In this document: in pieces, positions 17,511 to 25,652 of the stretch
Layout of the letters: every line of letters starts with the position of its first letter
How positions within the stretch are numbered: position 1 is the stretch's first letter
Assembly: GCA_016868455.1 (NCBI GenBank)
Contig: VGGV01000021.1
Span: 1 to 38,160 of the forward strand
Direction: 5' to 3'
Length of the DNA stretch: 38,160 bases
From: Bacteroidota bacterium
GTDB taxonomy: Bacteria; Bacteroidota; Bacteroidia; Chitinophagales; Chitinophagaceae
Translations under genes and position numbers: made by a program
Notes under the pieces: generated by a model
What the model was told of the DNA's origin: nothing
The model's input: only the letters and a program-made list of their open reading frames with translations
Database searches by the model: none

Positions 17511-17542
17511 ATAAACCCGAAACTCTCATTATCTTCGCCGCA

Positions 17543-18568
17543 ATGGGAAAAAAGAGAGCAACCCTGCCTGCCGGAAGGCAGGTTGTAATGAGCGGCATCC
17601 GCCCCACAGGATTTTTGCACCTGGGTAATTATTTCGGGGCCGTGAGAAATTATGTGCGGATGCAGGAAGAATTCGAGTGCTATTTTATGGTGGCCGACCT
17701 CCATTCACTTACCACACATCCGGATACCAAAGAACTGAAGCAGAATGTACACCGGGTTTTGTCTGAAAATATCGCCTGTGGTCTTGACCCGGATAGAGTG
17801 GCCTTGTATTGCCAAAGCCATATCCATGAAACAACGGAACTGTACCTCTACCTGAACATGCTGGCCTATAAAGGTGAGTTGGAAAAAACAACGACATTTA
17901 AAGAAAAGGTCAGGCAACAGCCGGATAATGTTAATGCCGGGTTGCTTACATATCCTGTATTGCAGACGGCTGATATTATCCTTCACCGGGCCAAATATGT
18001 GCCGGTAGGCAAAGACCAGGAACAGCACCTGGAAATGGCAAGAAATTTTGTGAACCGGTTTAATCATCGTTACGGGGAAGTGTTTCCGGAACCCCAGGCA
18101 TTCAATTTTGGCGAAGAACTGATAAAAGTTCCCAGTCTTGATGGCGCGGGTAAGATGAGCAAAAGTGAAAACCAGTATGCCACTTTATATCTTTCTGATG
18201 ATGATGAACTGATCCGCAAGAAAGTCATGAAAGCAAAAACGGACAGCGGACCTGAAAAAACCAATTCCCCCAGGCCGGATTATATCCAAAACATTTTCCT
18301 GCTGATGAGGCTGGTAAGCAACTCCGCTATAATAACAAAATTTGAAACTGACTATAACAATTGTTCGATACGCTACGGAGATATGAAAAAGCAACTGGCG
18401 GAAGATATGGTCCAGTTCATTACCCCTATCCGGGAAAAGGCCGAAGCCATCCGTAACGATGAAAAATACCTGCGGGAAGTAATGGAAAAAGGCGCAGAGA
18501 AAGCCAGAAAGAGTGCCAAAGCAACCATGGAGCTGGTCAGAAAGGCTCTTGGGCTGAATTATTTTTAA
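17543..18568 (+). CDS. trpS: Tryptophan--tRNA ligase
   Basis: A class I aminoacyl-tRNA synthetase. The 341-aa product has the HIGH-like motif in TGFLHLGNYFGAV, the MADLHSLT-like segment VADLHSLTTH, and the KMSKS motif in GAGKMSKSEN. The length is near normal. The N-terminus is odd: MGKKRA is followed by LPAGRQV, encoded by a family A palindrome (17563-17582), before the conserved VMSGIRPTG. The insertion is in frame and lies before the active-site region, so the enzyme should be functional. A TATCTTCG (17530-17537) lies close to the ATG. Confidence 0.97.
   Translation: MGKKRATLPAGRQVVMSGIRPTGFLHLGNYFGAVRNYVRMQEEFECYFMVADLHSLTTHPDTKELKQNVHRVLSENIACGLDPDRVALYCQSHIHETTELYLYLNMLAYKGELEKTTTFKEKVRQQPDNVNAGLLTYPVLQTADIILHRAKYVPVGKDQEQHLEMARNFVNRFNHRYGEVFPEPQAFNFGEELIKVPSLDGAGKMSKSENQYATLYLSDDDELIRKKVMKAKTDSGPEKTNSPRPDYIQNIFLLMRLVSNSAIITKFETDYNNCSIRYGDMKKQLAEDMVQFITPIREKAEAIRNDEKYLREVMEKGAEKARKSAKATMELVRKALGLNYF
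17563..17582. repeat. Palindromic element (family A) inside trpS
   Basis: CCTGCCT and AGGCAGG arms around GCCGGA. It encodes LPAGRQ within the TrpS N-terminus, in frame. Confidence 0.75.
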
Positions 18569-18583
18569 AAAATACAGATAACA

Positions 18584-18601
18584 TCCCGATAAATATCGGG
18601 A
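18584..18601. repeat. 18-nt palindrome (family B)
   Basis: TCCCGATAAATATCGGGA, 16 nt after the trpS stop codon. It has no T tail, so terminator function is doubtful. Confidence 0.7.
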
Positions 18602-18647
18602 CCAAAATCCCAAAAAAGCCCTTACTTTGAAACCTCTCCCAATCGGG

Positions 18648-18675
18648 ATTTGTAATTTGATATTTGGAATTTATC
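18648..18675. repeat. Degenerate 7-nt tandem array upstream of dnk
   Basis: Units ATTTGTA, ATTTGAT, ATTTGGA and ATTTATC run without gaps to within four bases of the dnk ATG. Confidence 0.7.
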
Positions 18676-18679
18676 CGGT

Positions 18680-19321
18680 ATGGCAAAAGCAGCGAAATTT
18701 AAACCCAAACATATTGCGGTAGCCGGTAATATCGGCGCCGGCAAAACCACTCTCACCGAAATGCTCAGCAAGCATTATAAATGGATACCTCATTTTGAAG
18801 ATGTGGACCATAATCCTTACCTGATGGATTTTTACGAGGATATGCCCCGCTGGAGCTTTAACCTTCAGATTTATTTTCTGAACAGCCGCCTCCGCCAGCT
18901 GGTAGAAATTCAGAAAGGAACTGAAACCGTGATACAGGACCGGACCATTTATGAAGATGCCCACATCTTTGCTCCCAACCTGCATGAAATGGGTCTGATG
19001 AGCAAGCGGGATTTTGATAATTATTTTCACTTTTTTCAGACACTGAAAACACTGGTGCAACCGCCTGATCTGCTTATTTACCTCAGCGCCTCGGTTCCTA
19101 CCCTGGTTGGTAATATTCAAAAAAGGGGAAGGGAGTACGAAGAGAATATCCGGCTTGACTACCTCAAAAAATTAAATGAATATTATATTAAGTGGATCAG
19201 TGATTATAAAGAAGGCAAATTGCTGATCATTGATGCGGATAAAAACCGGTTCCCGGAAAAAGAAGAGGATTTCGGGGACATCATCCGCAAAGTGGATGCG
19301 GAACTGTACGGTCTGTTTTAG
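18680..19321 (+). CDS. Deoxynucleoside kinase (dGK/dCK family)
   Basis: Phosphorylates deoxynucleosides in the salvage pathway. The 213-aa product has the P-loop GNIGAGKTT near residue 18, FEDVDHNPYLMDFY (the substrate-binding Glu and Asp region), an aromatic patch WSFNLQIYFLNSRLRQL, and the QDRTIYEDAHIF segment with the ERS-like DRT motif. The lid region RGREYEENIRLDYL is present. Which base it prefers is not clear from sequence. Its stop codon overlaps the convergent DUF922 stop by four bases. Confidence 0.9.
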   Translation: MAKAAKFKPKHIAVAGNIGAGKTTLTEMLSKHYKWIPHFEDVDHNPYLMDFYEDMPRWSFNLQIYFLNSRLRQLVEIQKGTETVIQDRTIYEDAHIFAPNLHEMGLMSKRDFDNYFHFFQTLKTLVQPPDLLIYLSASVPTLVGNIQKRGREYEENIRLDYLKKLNEYYIKWISDYKEGKLLIIDADKNRFPEKEEDFGDIIRKVDAELYGLF

Positions 19322-19857
19322 TAATCGGCGTATTGCTCATACGCTTCCAGCAGTTTCTTGATTTTTTTCAGCCACTCGGCCTGTTTCTCCTTGTTGATGC
19401 TGTGATTGGTCTCCGTGTCATAATTGTTTTGCAGTTCCTCTTTTTCATCCAGTATATCCTGGTATATTTTCTTCAGGTCTTTTTGATAGGTTCTGCGGTT
19501 AAAAGTATATTCAGACATTTTTTTATGAAGCTTCCGGGCAAATACTTCGGCAATATCAAAATGACCCTGCTCATGGCTCAGTATGTAAGCAGTTTTATGC
19601 AAACCCCATGACCGGGTTTTGGAAAACCGGGATTCAATTTTGTATGAGAAACCATCATTGTTTACGGTGTAAGAAAACAGCAGGTAGGTGGTGCTTCTGG
19701 CTGCGACATCACTTTCGCTATCAGGTTTAGCTTTAAAGTCGGTCCAGGAAAGTTTGCGGGATTTATCCCAGTCAAGCAATTCTTCATTTTTGTCCTGCGC
19801 CATTAGCAATGAAGGCAGAAGAAAAAATATCAATATGACCATCCGGTTTTTTTTCAT
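19318..19857 (-). CDS. DUF922 domain, secreted putative metallopeptidase
   Basis: A signal peptide (MKKNRMVILIFFLLPSLLMAQ, cleaved after Ala-Gln) leads a protein of about 180 aa. The central domain (WTDFKAKPDSESDVAARSTTYLLF, WGLHKTAYILSHEQGHFDIAEV) fits DUF922. HEQGH is an HEXXH zinc motif followed by an acidic residue, so protease activity is plausible but unproven. The C-terminal third is charged and helical. Nearby ATGs at 19860 and 19866 would add one or three residues. It is convergent with the kinase gene. Confidence 0.8.
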   Translation of the reverse strand: MKKNRMVILIFFLLPSLLMAQDKNEELLDWDKSRKLSWTDFKAKPDSESDVAARSTTYLLFSYTVNNDGFSYKIESRFSKTRSWGLHKTAYILSHEQGHFDIAEVFARKLHKKMSEYTFNRRTYQKDLKKIYQDILDEKEELQNNYDTETNHSINKEKQAEWLKKIKKLLEAYEQYADY

Positions 19858-19918
19858 CATTTCCATATCTCAACGCAAAGTCGGTATAAAAATTTTACCC
19901 GTTGTATAGTTGTCCGTT

Positions 19919-19955
19919 AAACAAAAACAAAATCCCGGCGCTGATGACCGGGATT
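19919..19955 (-). terminator. Intrinsic terminator of pckA
   Basis: On the minus strand AATCCCGG-9 nt-CCGGGATT is followed by TTTGTTTTTGT, 27 nt after the pckA stop codon. The stem is 8 bp. Confidence 0.88.
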
Positions 19956-19981
19956 GCATTATATATCTGTTGAAGATTATG

Positions 19982-21586
19982 TCATGCTTTTGGCGCTGCA
20001 GCCAGTATTTCTGCTGATACACCGTCGGCGTATTTCTCAAAGTTGCGGGTAAACAAACCAGCGAGGTATTTTGCCTTTTCATCATAGGCATTCTTATCAG
20101 CCCAGGTGTTGCGGGGATTCAATACTTCCGAAGGAACATCAGGACATGTGACAGGCATAGCCATTCCAAATACCGGGTGGGTTGCATACTCCACATTATC
20201 CAATTTGCCTTCCAGCGCCGCCGTAATCATGGCACGGGTGAACTTCAGCTTCATACGGTTTCCAATGCCATAAGGGCCGCCTGTCCAGCCGGTATTGACC
20301 ATCCATACATTCACTTTATTCTCCCTCATTTTATCGCCCAGCATCTGTGCATATTTACCCGGGTGGAGTGGCAGGAAGGGTGCACCGAAGCAGGTGCTGA
20401 AAGTGGGCTTAGGTTCAGTAACTCCGGCTTCTGTTCCTGCAACCTTTGCTGTATAGCCGGAAATAAACTGATACATGGCCTGCCCGGGGGTTAATTTTGA
20501 AAGGGGAGGCAATACTCCAAATGCATCACAGGTAAGAAAGAAGATATTTTTAGGCAACCCGGCAACAGAAGGTTCCAGCGCATTACTGATAAAGTTCAAA
20601 GGAAAAGAAACCCGGGTATTTTCTGTGATGGATGCATCATCAAAATTTATTTTGTTGGTGCCGGGGAAAAAAGAAACATTCTCCACCAGGGCACCCGGCC
20701 GGATTGCATTGAAGATTTCCGGTTCTTTCTCTTCCGTAAGGTTTATGGTTTTGGCATAGCATCCCCCTTCAAAGTTGAAGATATTGTCGTTAGTCCAGGC
20801 ATGCTCATCGTCGCCAATCAGTTTTCGGTTAGGATCGGCGCTTAATGTTGTTTTGCCGGTACCGCTCAGACCGAAGAAAATAGCCGTATCGCCATCCTTG
20901 CCCATATTAGCGCTGCAGTGCATGCTCAGCACATTACTTTCATGCGGTAAAATGTAATTGAGAATGGTAAAAATGCCTTTCTTGGTTTCACCCGTATAAC
21001 CGGTGCCGGCAATCAGTATCGTTTTATGCTTAAAGGAAACAATGGCTGCATTGTGCTGCCGGGTGCCGCACTCACGGGGATCCAGTTTTAAGCCCGGTCC
21101 AGAAATAACATGCCAGTCGGGCTCAAATGTTTCCAGCTCATCTTCGGTGGGGCGCAGGAACATGTTATAGGCAAATAAATTGTTCCAGGGTTTTTCATTC
21201 ACCACCCGTACATTCAGGCGATAACGGGAATCAGCACAGGCATAGCAGTCCCTTACCCAGAACTCGGAAGCCTTATCGAGATAATCAATGATTTTTTTAT
21301 AAACTATGTCAAAATACTTTGGCTCAATGGGGAGATTGAATTCATTCCAGTGAACCGTATCAGCTGTGGTTTCATCCTTTACGGTGAATTTGTCTTTTGG
21401 TGATCGGCCAGTGAACTCGCCGGTTCTTATTACCAGGGCACCCGTATCATTCAACACCCCTTCCCCGATGCGAAGGGTATCCTGAACTAATTCTTCCGGC
21501 GTCAATTGATAATGAATGGATTCTGTGTTTTGCAGACCAAGGCGAAGCAGGCTTTTCTTAGGGATACTAACAACTGGTACTGACAT
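19982..21586 (-). CDS. pckA: Phosphoenolpyruvate carboxykinase (ATP)
   Basis: Converts oxaloacetate and ATP to phosphoenolpyruvate in gluconeogenesis. The 534-aa enzyme has TGEFTGRSPKDKF (substrate site), the P-loop GLSGTGKTTLSADP (residues 239-252) and GDDEHAWTNDNIFNFEGGCYAKTI, the metal-binding region. ATG 21586 (MSVPVVSIPKKS) is the start; the 14 extra upstream residues read through the promoter region and are not family-like. A TACCTTTG element is located 26 nt upstream. Confidence 0.97.
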   Translation of the reverse strand: MSVPVVSIPKKSLLRLGLQNTESIHYQLTPEELVQDTLRIGEGVLNDTGALVIRTGEFTGRSPKDKFTVKDETTADTVHWNEFNLPIEPKYFDIVYKKIIDYLDKASEFWVRDCYACADSRYRLNVRVVNEKPWNNLFAYNMFLRPTEDELETFEPDWHVISGPGLKLDPRECGTRQHNAAIVSFKHKTILIAGTGYTGETKKGIFTILNYILPHESNVLSMHCSANMGKDGDTAIFFGLSGTGKTTLSADPNRKLIGDDEHAWTNDNIFNFEGGCYAKTINLTEEKEPEIFNAIRPGALVENVSFFPGTNKINFDDASITENTRVSFPLNFISNALEPSVAGLPKNIFFLTCDAFGVLPPLSKLTPGQAMYQFISGYTAKVAGTEAGVTEPKPTFSTCFGAPFLPLHPGKYAQMLGDKMRENKVNVWMVNTGWTGGPYGIGNRMKLKFTRAMITAALEGKLDNVEYATHPVFGMAMPVTCPDVPSEVLNPRNTWADKNAYDEKAKYLAGLFTRNFEKYADGVSAEILAAAPKA

Positions 21587-21612
21587 AGAGCAATCAAAAT
21601 TTGTTGAGGCGA

Positions 21613-21645
21613 CAAAGGTAAGAGACAAACCGGATTTAATTCAAA
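21613..21645 (-). promoter_or_regulatory. Probable pckA promoter
   Basis: TACCTTTG (21613-21620) fits TAnnTTTG and a TTTG lies 21 nt upstream (21642-21645), two bases longer than the canonical spacing. Confidence 0.5.
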
Positions 21646-21877
21646 CAAGTGTTAGCGATACACATTAACAGGTTATTTAAATTGTGCGAAAAATTATGAA
21701 CAGGAATTACAACCATCCGGATATTTTGCATTGATCCAAATGATGTGTTTATAGTTGAAAACCATTCAATTTGCTGTTGTTTAGACCATCTATTGATATT
21801 TCTCAGCGGGCTGAAATATTTGGTCGTTATCTTTAGCAGCAGTTTAACCTTATCACGACATCACCAAATAGCATTAT

Positions 21878-23167
21878 ATGAAATATTTACCCCTGAATCC
21901 TGACATTTTTATACAAAACCGGGAACGTTTTATCAGCAGGATGCAGAAAAATTCCATAGCCATCTTTGTAAGCAATGATGAAGTGCCCAGCAATGGCGAT
22001 GCCATTTACCGGTTTAAGCAGAACAGCGATGTGTTTTGGCTCAGTGGAATTACACAGGAAGACAGCATGGTTCTTCTTTTTCCCGATAACCCGGACCCGA
22101 AATACCGGGAAGTGCTTGTCTTGGTAAGACCCAATGAGCTGAAAGAAAAATGGGATGGAAAAAGGCACAGGGTACATGAGGCACAGGCCATCAGCGGAAT
22201 CAAAACCATTGTATGGCTCGACAGCCTGGATGCTTTGTTACAGCCCTGGATCCATCTTGCAGATAATATTTACTTAGACAGTAATGAGAATGACCGCAAG
22301 GCAAGCTTGGTACAATCAAGGGATTATCGATTTATTGATGAAATGAAGAGCCGCTATCCGCTGCACAACTATCTGCGGGCTGCCAGAATTATGAAAGACC
22401 TCCGCGGCATCAAAACAGCACTGGAGACAGAAGTGATACAAAAAGCAATTGATATCACCGAAAATACATTCCGCCGCCTGCTGAAATTCATTAAGCCTGG
22501 TGTAATGGAGTATGAAATAGAAGCGGAGATTATCCACTCCTTCCTCAGCCAGCGGGCCACCGGTGAGGCCTACGGCAGTATCATTGCCGGCGGCGACAGA
22601 GCCAGAACACTGCATTATGTAAGCAACAATGCCGAATGCAAAGACGGTGAACTGATATTAATGGACTTTGGCGCTGAGTATGGCGGTTATTGTGCAGACC
22701 TTACAAGAACGGTGCCTGTAAACGGAAAATTCACCCGTCGCCAGAAAACAGTTTATAATGCCTGCCTGCATGTGCATGATTATGCCAAAAGCCTGCTGAA
22801 ACCGGGTATCAGTATTGTTGATTATACAGAAAAAGTAGGGGAGGAGGCCACACAGCAATTTTTAAAGATAGGGCTGCTGCGCAAATCAGATGTGAAGAAT
22901 GAAGATCCTGAGAACAGGGCCTACCGTAAATATCTCTATCATGGCATTTCACATCATCTGGGTGTGGATGTACATGACCTGGGCACCCGTACAGAACCTA
23001 TCAAAGCAGGAATGGTATTCACTGTCGAGCCGGGTATATATATTGAAGAAGAGAAAATAGGCATCCGCATTGAGAATAATATATGGATAACCCGCAATGG
23101 AAATAAGGATTTGATGAAGAATATCCCCATTCAGGCTGAAGAGATAGAGGCCTTAATGAAGAAATAG
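21878..23167 (+). CDS. pepP: Xaa-Pro aminopeptidase (M24B)
   Basis: Removes N-terminal residues before proline. The 429-aa protein has an N-terminal domain of about 170 residues and a pita-bread catalytic domain with the five dinuclear metal ligands: Asp263 and Asp274 (LMDFGAEYGGYCADLTRT), His359 (HGISHHLGVDVHD), Glu384 (FTVEPGIYI) and Glu399 (IRIENN). The length is normal for PepP. The next gene pssA starts 14 nt later, so the four genes pepP-pssA-purS-rsmI probably form one unit. The 290-nt region upstream has no other gene. Confidence 0.95.
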   Translation: MKYLPLNPDIFIQNRERFISRMQKNSIAIFVSNDEVPSNGDAIYRFKQNSDVFWLSGITQEDSMVLLFPDNPDPKYREVLVLVRPNELKEKWDGKRHRVHEAQAISGIKTIVWLDSLDALLQPWIHLADNIYLDSNENDRKASLVQSRDYRFIDEMKSRYPLHNYLRAARIMKDLRGIKTALETEVIQKAIDITENTFRRLLKFIKPGVMEYEIEAEIIHSFLSQRATGEAYGSIIAGGDRARTLHYVSNNAECKDGELILMDFGAEYGGYCADLTRTVPVNGKFTRRQKTVYNACLHVHDYAKSLLKPGISIVDYTEKVGEEATQQFLKIGLLRKSDVKNEDPENRAYRKYLYHGISHHLGVDVHDLGTRTEPIKAGMVFTVEPGIYIEEEKIGIRIENNIWITRNGNKDLMKNIPIQAEEIEALMKK

Positions 23168-23181
23168 GTTATTTTGCCTGC

Positions 23182-23946
23182 ATGAAGAAAATCCCCAACC
23201 TGTTTACGCTGCTCAATCTTGTGTTTGGCTGTTTTGCCATTGTATTCACACTTCAAAACGGGATTACGATTTCAGGAGATGCAGAAGGCGCTACCTGGAT
23301 AGATGTTCCCGAACAGATCTGGCTGGCTTCTTTGTTTATCGGGCTGGCTGCTGCTGTTGATTTTTTAGATGGCTTTGTAGCCGGGATTTTTAAGGCGGGG
23401 TCCGAAATGGGGAAGCAACTGGACTCACTGGCTGATGTGGTAAGTTTTGGAGCAGCACCGGGAATGATCCTTTACCAGTTTCTCCGCCTGAGTTTTGCAA
23501 AAGATACCAACGGGCTGGATACTTCCGTAATCTGGCTGCTGCCAGCTTTTATTGTTCCCTGTGCTGCAGCATGGAGGCTGGCCCGTTTTAATCTTGACAG
23601 CAGCCAGTCTTTTTCATTCAAAGGTATGCCCGTTCCTGTTGTGGGTATTATGGTGGCTTCGTTTCCGCTCATTTACTGGAATGTGAATGAAGCATGGGCC
23701 CAAAACCTGTTATTAAATAAATGGTTTTTGTATGCTGTAATTGCTGTTTTTTCCTGGTTGATGGTTTCATCATTACCGCTAATGGCGCTGAAGTTTAAAG
23801 ATTTCAGTGTAAGGAACAACCTGCCGAAGTACATACTGGTACTGGCGGCTGCAGCTTCAATCATTATTTTAAGATGGCTGGCGGTTCCTGTCATAGTGCT
23901 TGTATATGTTGCATTATCTTTGTTCTTCAAAAACAAAACAGCATGA
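23182..23946 (+). CDS. pssA: CDP-diacylglycerol--serine O-phosphatidyltransferase
   Basis: Makes phosphatidylserine at the inner membrane from CDP-diacylglycerol and serine. The 254-aa protein is mostly hydrophobic, with about seven to eight membrane helices. The CDP-alcohol transferase motif is readable: DFLDG (Asp63) then FVAG, then eight residues, GKQLDSLAD, then VVSFGAAPG. The usual Arg after Ala (DGxxAR) is Gly68 here (GCC GGG), which is unexpected because that Arg is nearly invariant. Its stop overlaps the purS start (ATGA, 23943-23946). Confidence 0.9.
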   Translation: MKKIPNLFTLLNLVFGCFAIVFTLQNGITISGDAEGATWIDVPEQIWLASLFIGLAAAVDFLDGFVAGIFKAGSEMGKQLDSLADVVSFGAAPGMILYQFLRLSFAKDTNGLDTSVIWLLPAFIVPCAAAWRLARFNLDSSQSFSFKGMPVPVVGIMVASFPLIYWNVNEAWAQNLLLNKWFLYAVIAVFSWLMVSSLPLMALKFKDFSVRNNLPKYILVLAAAASIIILRWLAVPVIVLVYVALSLFFKNKTA

Positions 23947-24188
23947 CCTATACAGTACAGATAAAAGTGATGCCGCTCAATGAACTGCTCGATCCGCAGG
24001 GAAAAGCCGTCATGGGCGGTCTGGAAAACCTGGGTCTTACCGGCGTGGAAGATGTAAGAATCGGAAAAAACATTACCCTGCAGGTTAATGCCGAATCCGC
24101 TGAAAAAGCCAAAGCCATTGCCGAAGAAGCAAGCAGGAAACTGCTAAGCAACCCGGTGATGGAATATTATGAGGTATTGGTTAATTAG
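23943..24188 (+). CDS. purS: Phosphoribosylformylglycinamidine synthase, PurS subunit
   Basis: PurS is the small bridging subunit of the three-part FGAM synthase (PurL-PurQ-PurS). The 81-aa product has the expected pattern YTVQIKVMPLNELLDPQGKAV, the GLENLGLTGVEDVRIGKNITLQV strand-helix core, and KLLSNPVMEYYEV. ATG 23943 overlaps the pssA stop by four bases. purL and purQ are not in the window. It has no obvious functional link with pssA, so the coupling is likely of genome organisation only. Confidence 0.95.
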   Translation: MTYTVQIKVMPLNELLDPQGKAVMGGLENLGLTGVEDVRIGKNITLQVNAESAEKAKAIAEEASRKLLSNPVMEYYEVLVN

Positions 24189-24211
24189 GAATTAGTTAAT
24201 TGGGAAAAACC

Positions 24212-24243
24212 TGATTAACTGATTAACCAATAAACCGATTAAC
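24212..24243. repeat. Degenerate 8-nt tandem array upstream of rsmI
   Basis: Units TGATTAAC, TGATTAAC, CAATAAAC and CGATTAAC run without gaps; one base separates the array from the rsmI ATG. Confidence 0.7.
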
Positions 24244-24244
24244 T

Positions 24245-24910
24245 ATGTTGTATTTAGTTCCCACCCCAATCGGCAATCTTAAAGATATTACTCTTCGGGC
24301 CCTGGAAGTACTGAAGGAAGTTGATGTGATACTTGCAGAAGATACAAGAACCACTTCCCGTCTGATGAATCATTACCAAATTACCAAACCGCTTTCACCC
24401 TATCACCGGCACAATGAGCATAAAGTGCTTCAGCATATTGTAACTCAGCTGCAGGAAGGAAAAAAAATGGCATTGGTAACCGATGCAGGAACCCCGGGTA
24501 TTTCTGATCCTGCTTTTTTGCTGGTAAGAGAATGTATAAAGGCCGGTGTAAAAGTAGAATCACTTCCCGGTGCAACTGCATTTGTTCCGGCGCTTGTCAA
24601 CAGTGGAATACCGTCCAGCCGGTTTTGTTTTGAAGGTTTCCTGCCTTTAAAAAAAGGAAGGCAAAGATTATTGAAGCAACTGGCCAACGAAGAGAGAACC
24701 ATGATCTTTTATGAATCACCCGTGCGGCTGGTAAAAACACTGGAAGAATTCTGCATTTATTTTGGGGAGGAAAGAATGTGCTCTGTAAGCAGGGAGCTTA
24801 CCAAAATGTTTGAAGAAAATAAACGGGGCACAATAAAAGAAGTGTGTGATTACTTTAAACAAAAGACAGTAAAAGGCGAGATTGTGATAGTAGTGGCCGG
24901 AAAAACCTAA
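24245..24910 (+). CDS. rsmI: 16S rRNA (cytidine(1402)-2'-O)-methyltransferase
   Basis: Methylates the 2'-OH of C1402 in the decoding centre using S-adenosylmethionine. The 221-aa product begins LYLVPTPIGNLKDITLRAL, the family N-terminus, and has AEDTRTTSRLMNHY, VTDAGTPGISDP (SAM site), LPGATAFVPALVNSG and the end KGEIVIVVAG. Length is slightly short of E. coli RsmI. It is last in the pepP-pssA-purS-rsmI run, and its stop overlaps the convergent nitroreductase stop by four bases. Confidence 0.96.
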   Translation: MLYLVPTPIGNLKDITLRALEVLKEVDVILAEDTRTTSRLMNHYQITKPLSPYHRHNEHKVLQHIVTQLQEGKKMALVTDAGTPGISDPAFLLVRECIKAGVKVESLPGATAFVPALVNSGIPSSRFCFEGFLPLKKGRQRLLKQLANEERTMIFYESPVRLVKTLEEFCIYFGEERMCSVSRELTKMFEENKRGTIKEVCDYFKQKTVKGEIVIVVAGKT

Positions 24911-25611
24911 TACCAGACCGATATTTCATGGAGGTTCTTTCTTTTTAAATCAGGCACCCAGCACTCCTCTGCGGGATAACCAACCGGTATCAGGAGAAAC
25001 GGTTTTTCATTCTCCGGCCGCTCAAGCACTTTACTTAAAAAGTTCATTGGAGATGGCGTATGTGTAAGGGCCACCAACCCGGCATGATGAATGGCGGCCA
25101 GCAAGAACCCACAGGCAATGCCGCAGCTTTCGGTTACATAATAATTTTGGTGCTTGTGCAAAATTTGGCGGTTCCCGTCTGACTTTGTTTCCGGCTCATA
25201 ACTTCTTTTAAATGCCACAATCAGGTAAGGAGCGGTTTCTAAAAATTCTTTTCTCCAGTCAGTTTGCAGGGGCCTCAGATCGTTCAGCCATTCCGCCGGC
25301 ATTCTTCCGTTATAGCTCTCGAATTCTTCTTTTTCAGCTTCTGTCCTTATCTGCTTTTTAATAACAGGGTCATTCACCACACAAAAAGTCCAGGGTTGTT
25401 TGTGGGCGCCACTTGGTGCCGTGGAAGCAGTAAGAATGATATTTTCAATTACCCCTTTTGGGACCGGTTTGTCCGAAAAATCCCTTACGGTTCTCCGCAA
25501 GTTCATCCACTCATAAAAATCCCTGCTTCTTTTCAGGGTTTCCTGAGCCAGAAAGGTTTCTTTGTTGTAATTCACAAAGGGAAAACCGTCAATCAACTTT
25601 GTTTTTACCAT
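24907..25611 (-). CDS. Nitroreductase-family flavoprotein resembling iodotyrosine deiodinase
   Basis: A 234-aa FMN enzyme. LRRTVRDFSDKPVPKGVIENII with STAPSGAHKQPWTF is a strong match to the iodotyrosine deiodinase (IYD) branch, and TDWRKEFLETAPYLIVAF continues it. The substrate-recognition triad of human IYD (Glu157, Tyr161, Lys182) has the same spacing here: Glu96, Tyr100 and Lys121. I therefore infer reductive dehalogenation of halotyrosines, though related nitroreductases cannot be excluded. It is divergent from the M1 peptidase gene, with 41 nt between the two starts. No regulator is seen. Confidence 0.85.
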   Translation of the reverse strand: MVKTKLIDGFPFVNYNKETFLAQETLKRSRDFYEWMNLRRTVRDFSDKPVPKGVIENIILTASTAPSGAHKQPWTFCVVNDPVIKKQIRTEAEKEEFESYNGRMPAEWLNDLRPLQTDWRKEFLETAPYLIVAFKRSYEPETKSDGNRQILHKHQNYYVTESCGIACGFLLAAIHHAGLVALTHTPSPMNFLSKVLERPENEKPFLLIPVGYPAEECWVPDLKRKNLHEISVWY

Positions 25612-25652
25612 AACATTGCTTTCCCGAAATTTACTACTTCAAATAATAATAC

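Noticed and set aside
18584-18601. Intrinsic terminator of trpS
   Set aside because: A good hairpin but no T tract follows, and the same sequence recurs where no gene ends, so it is listed as a repeat.
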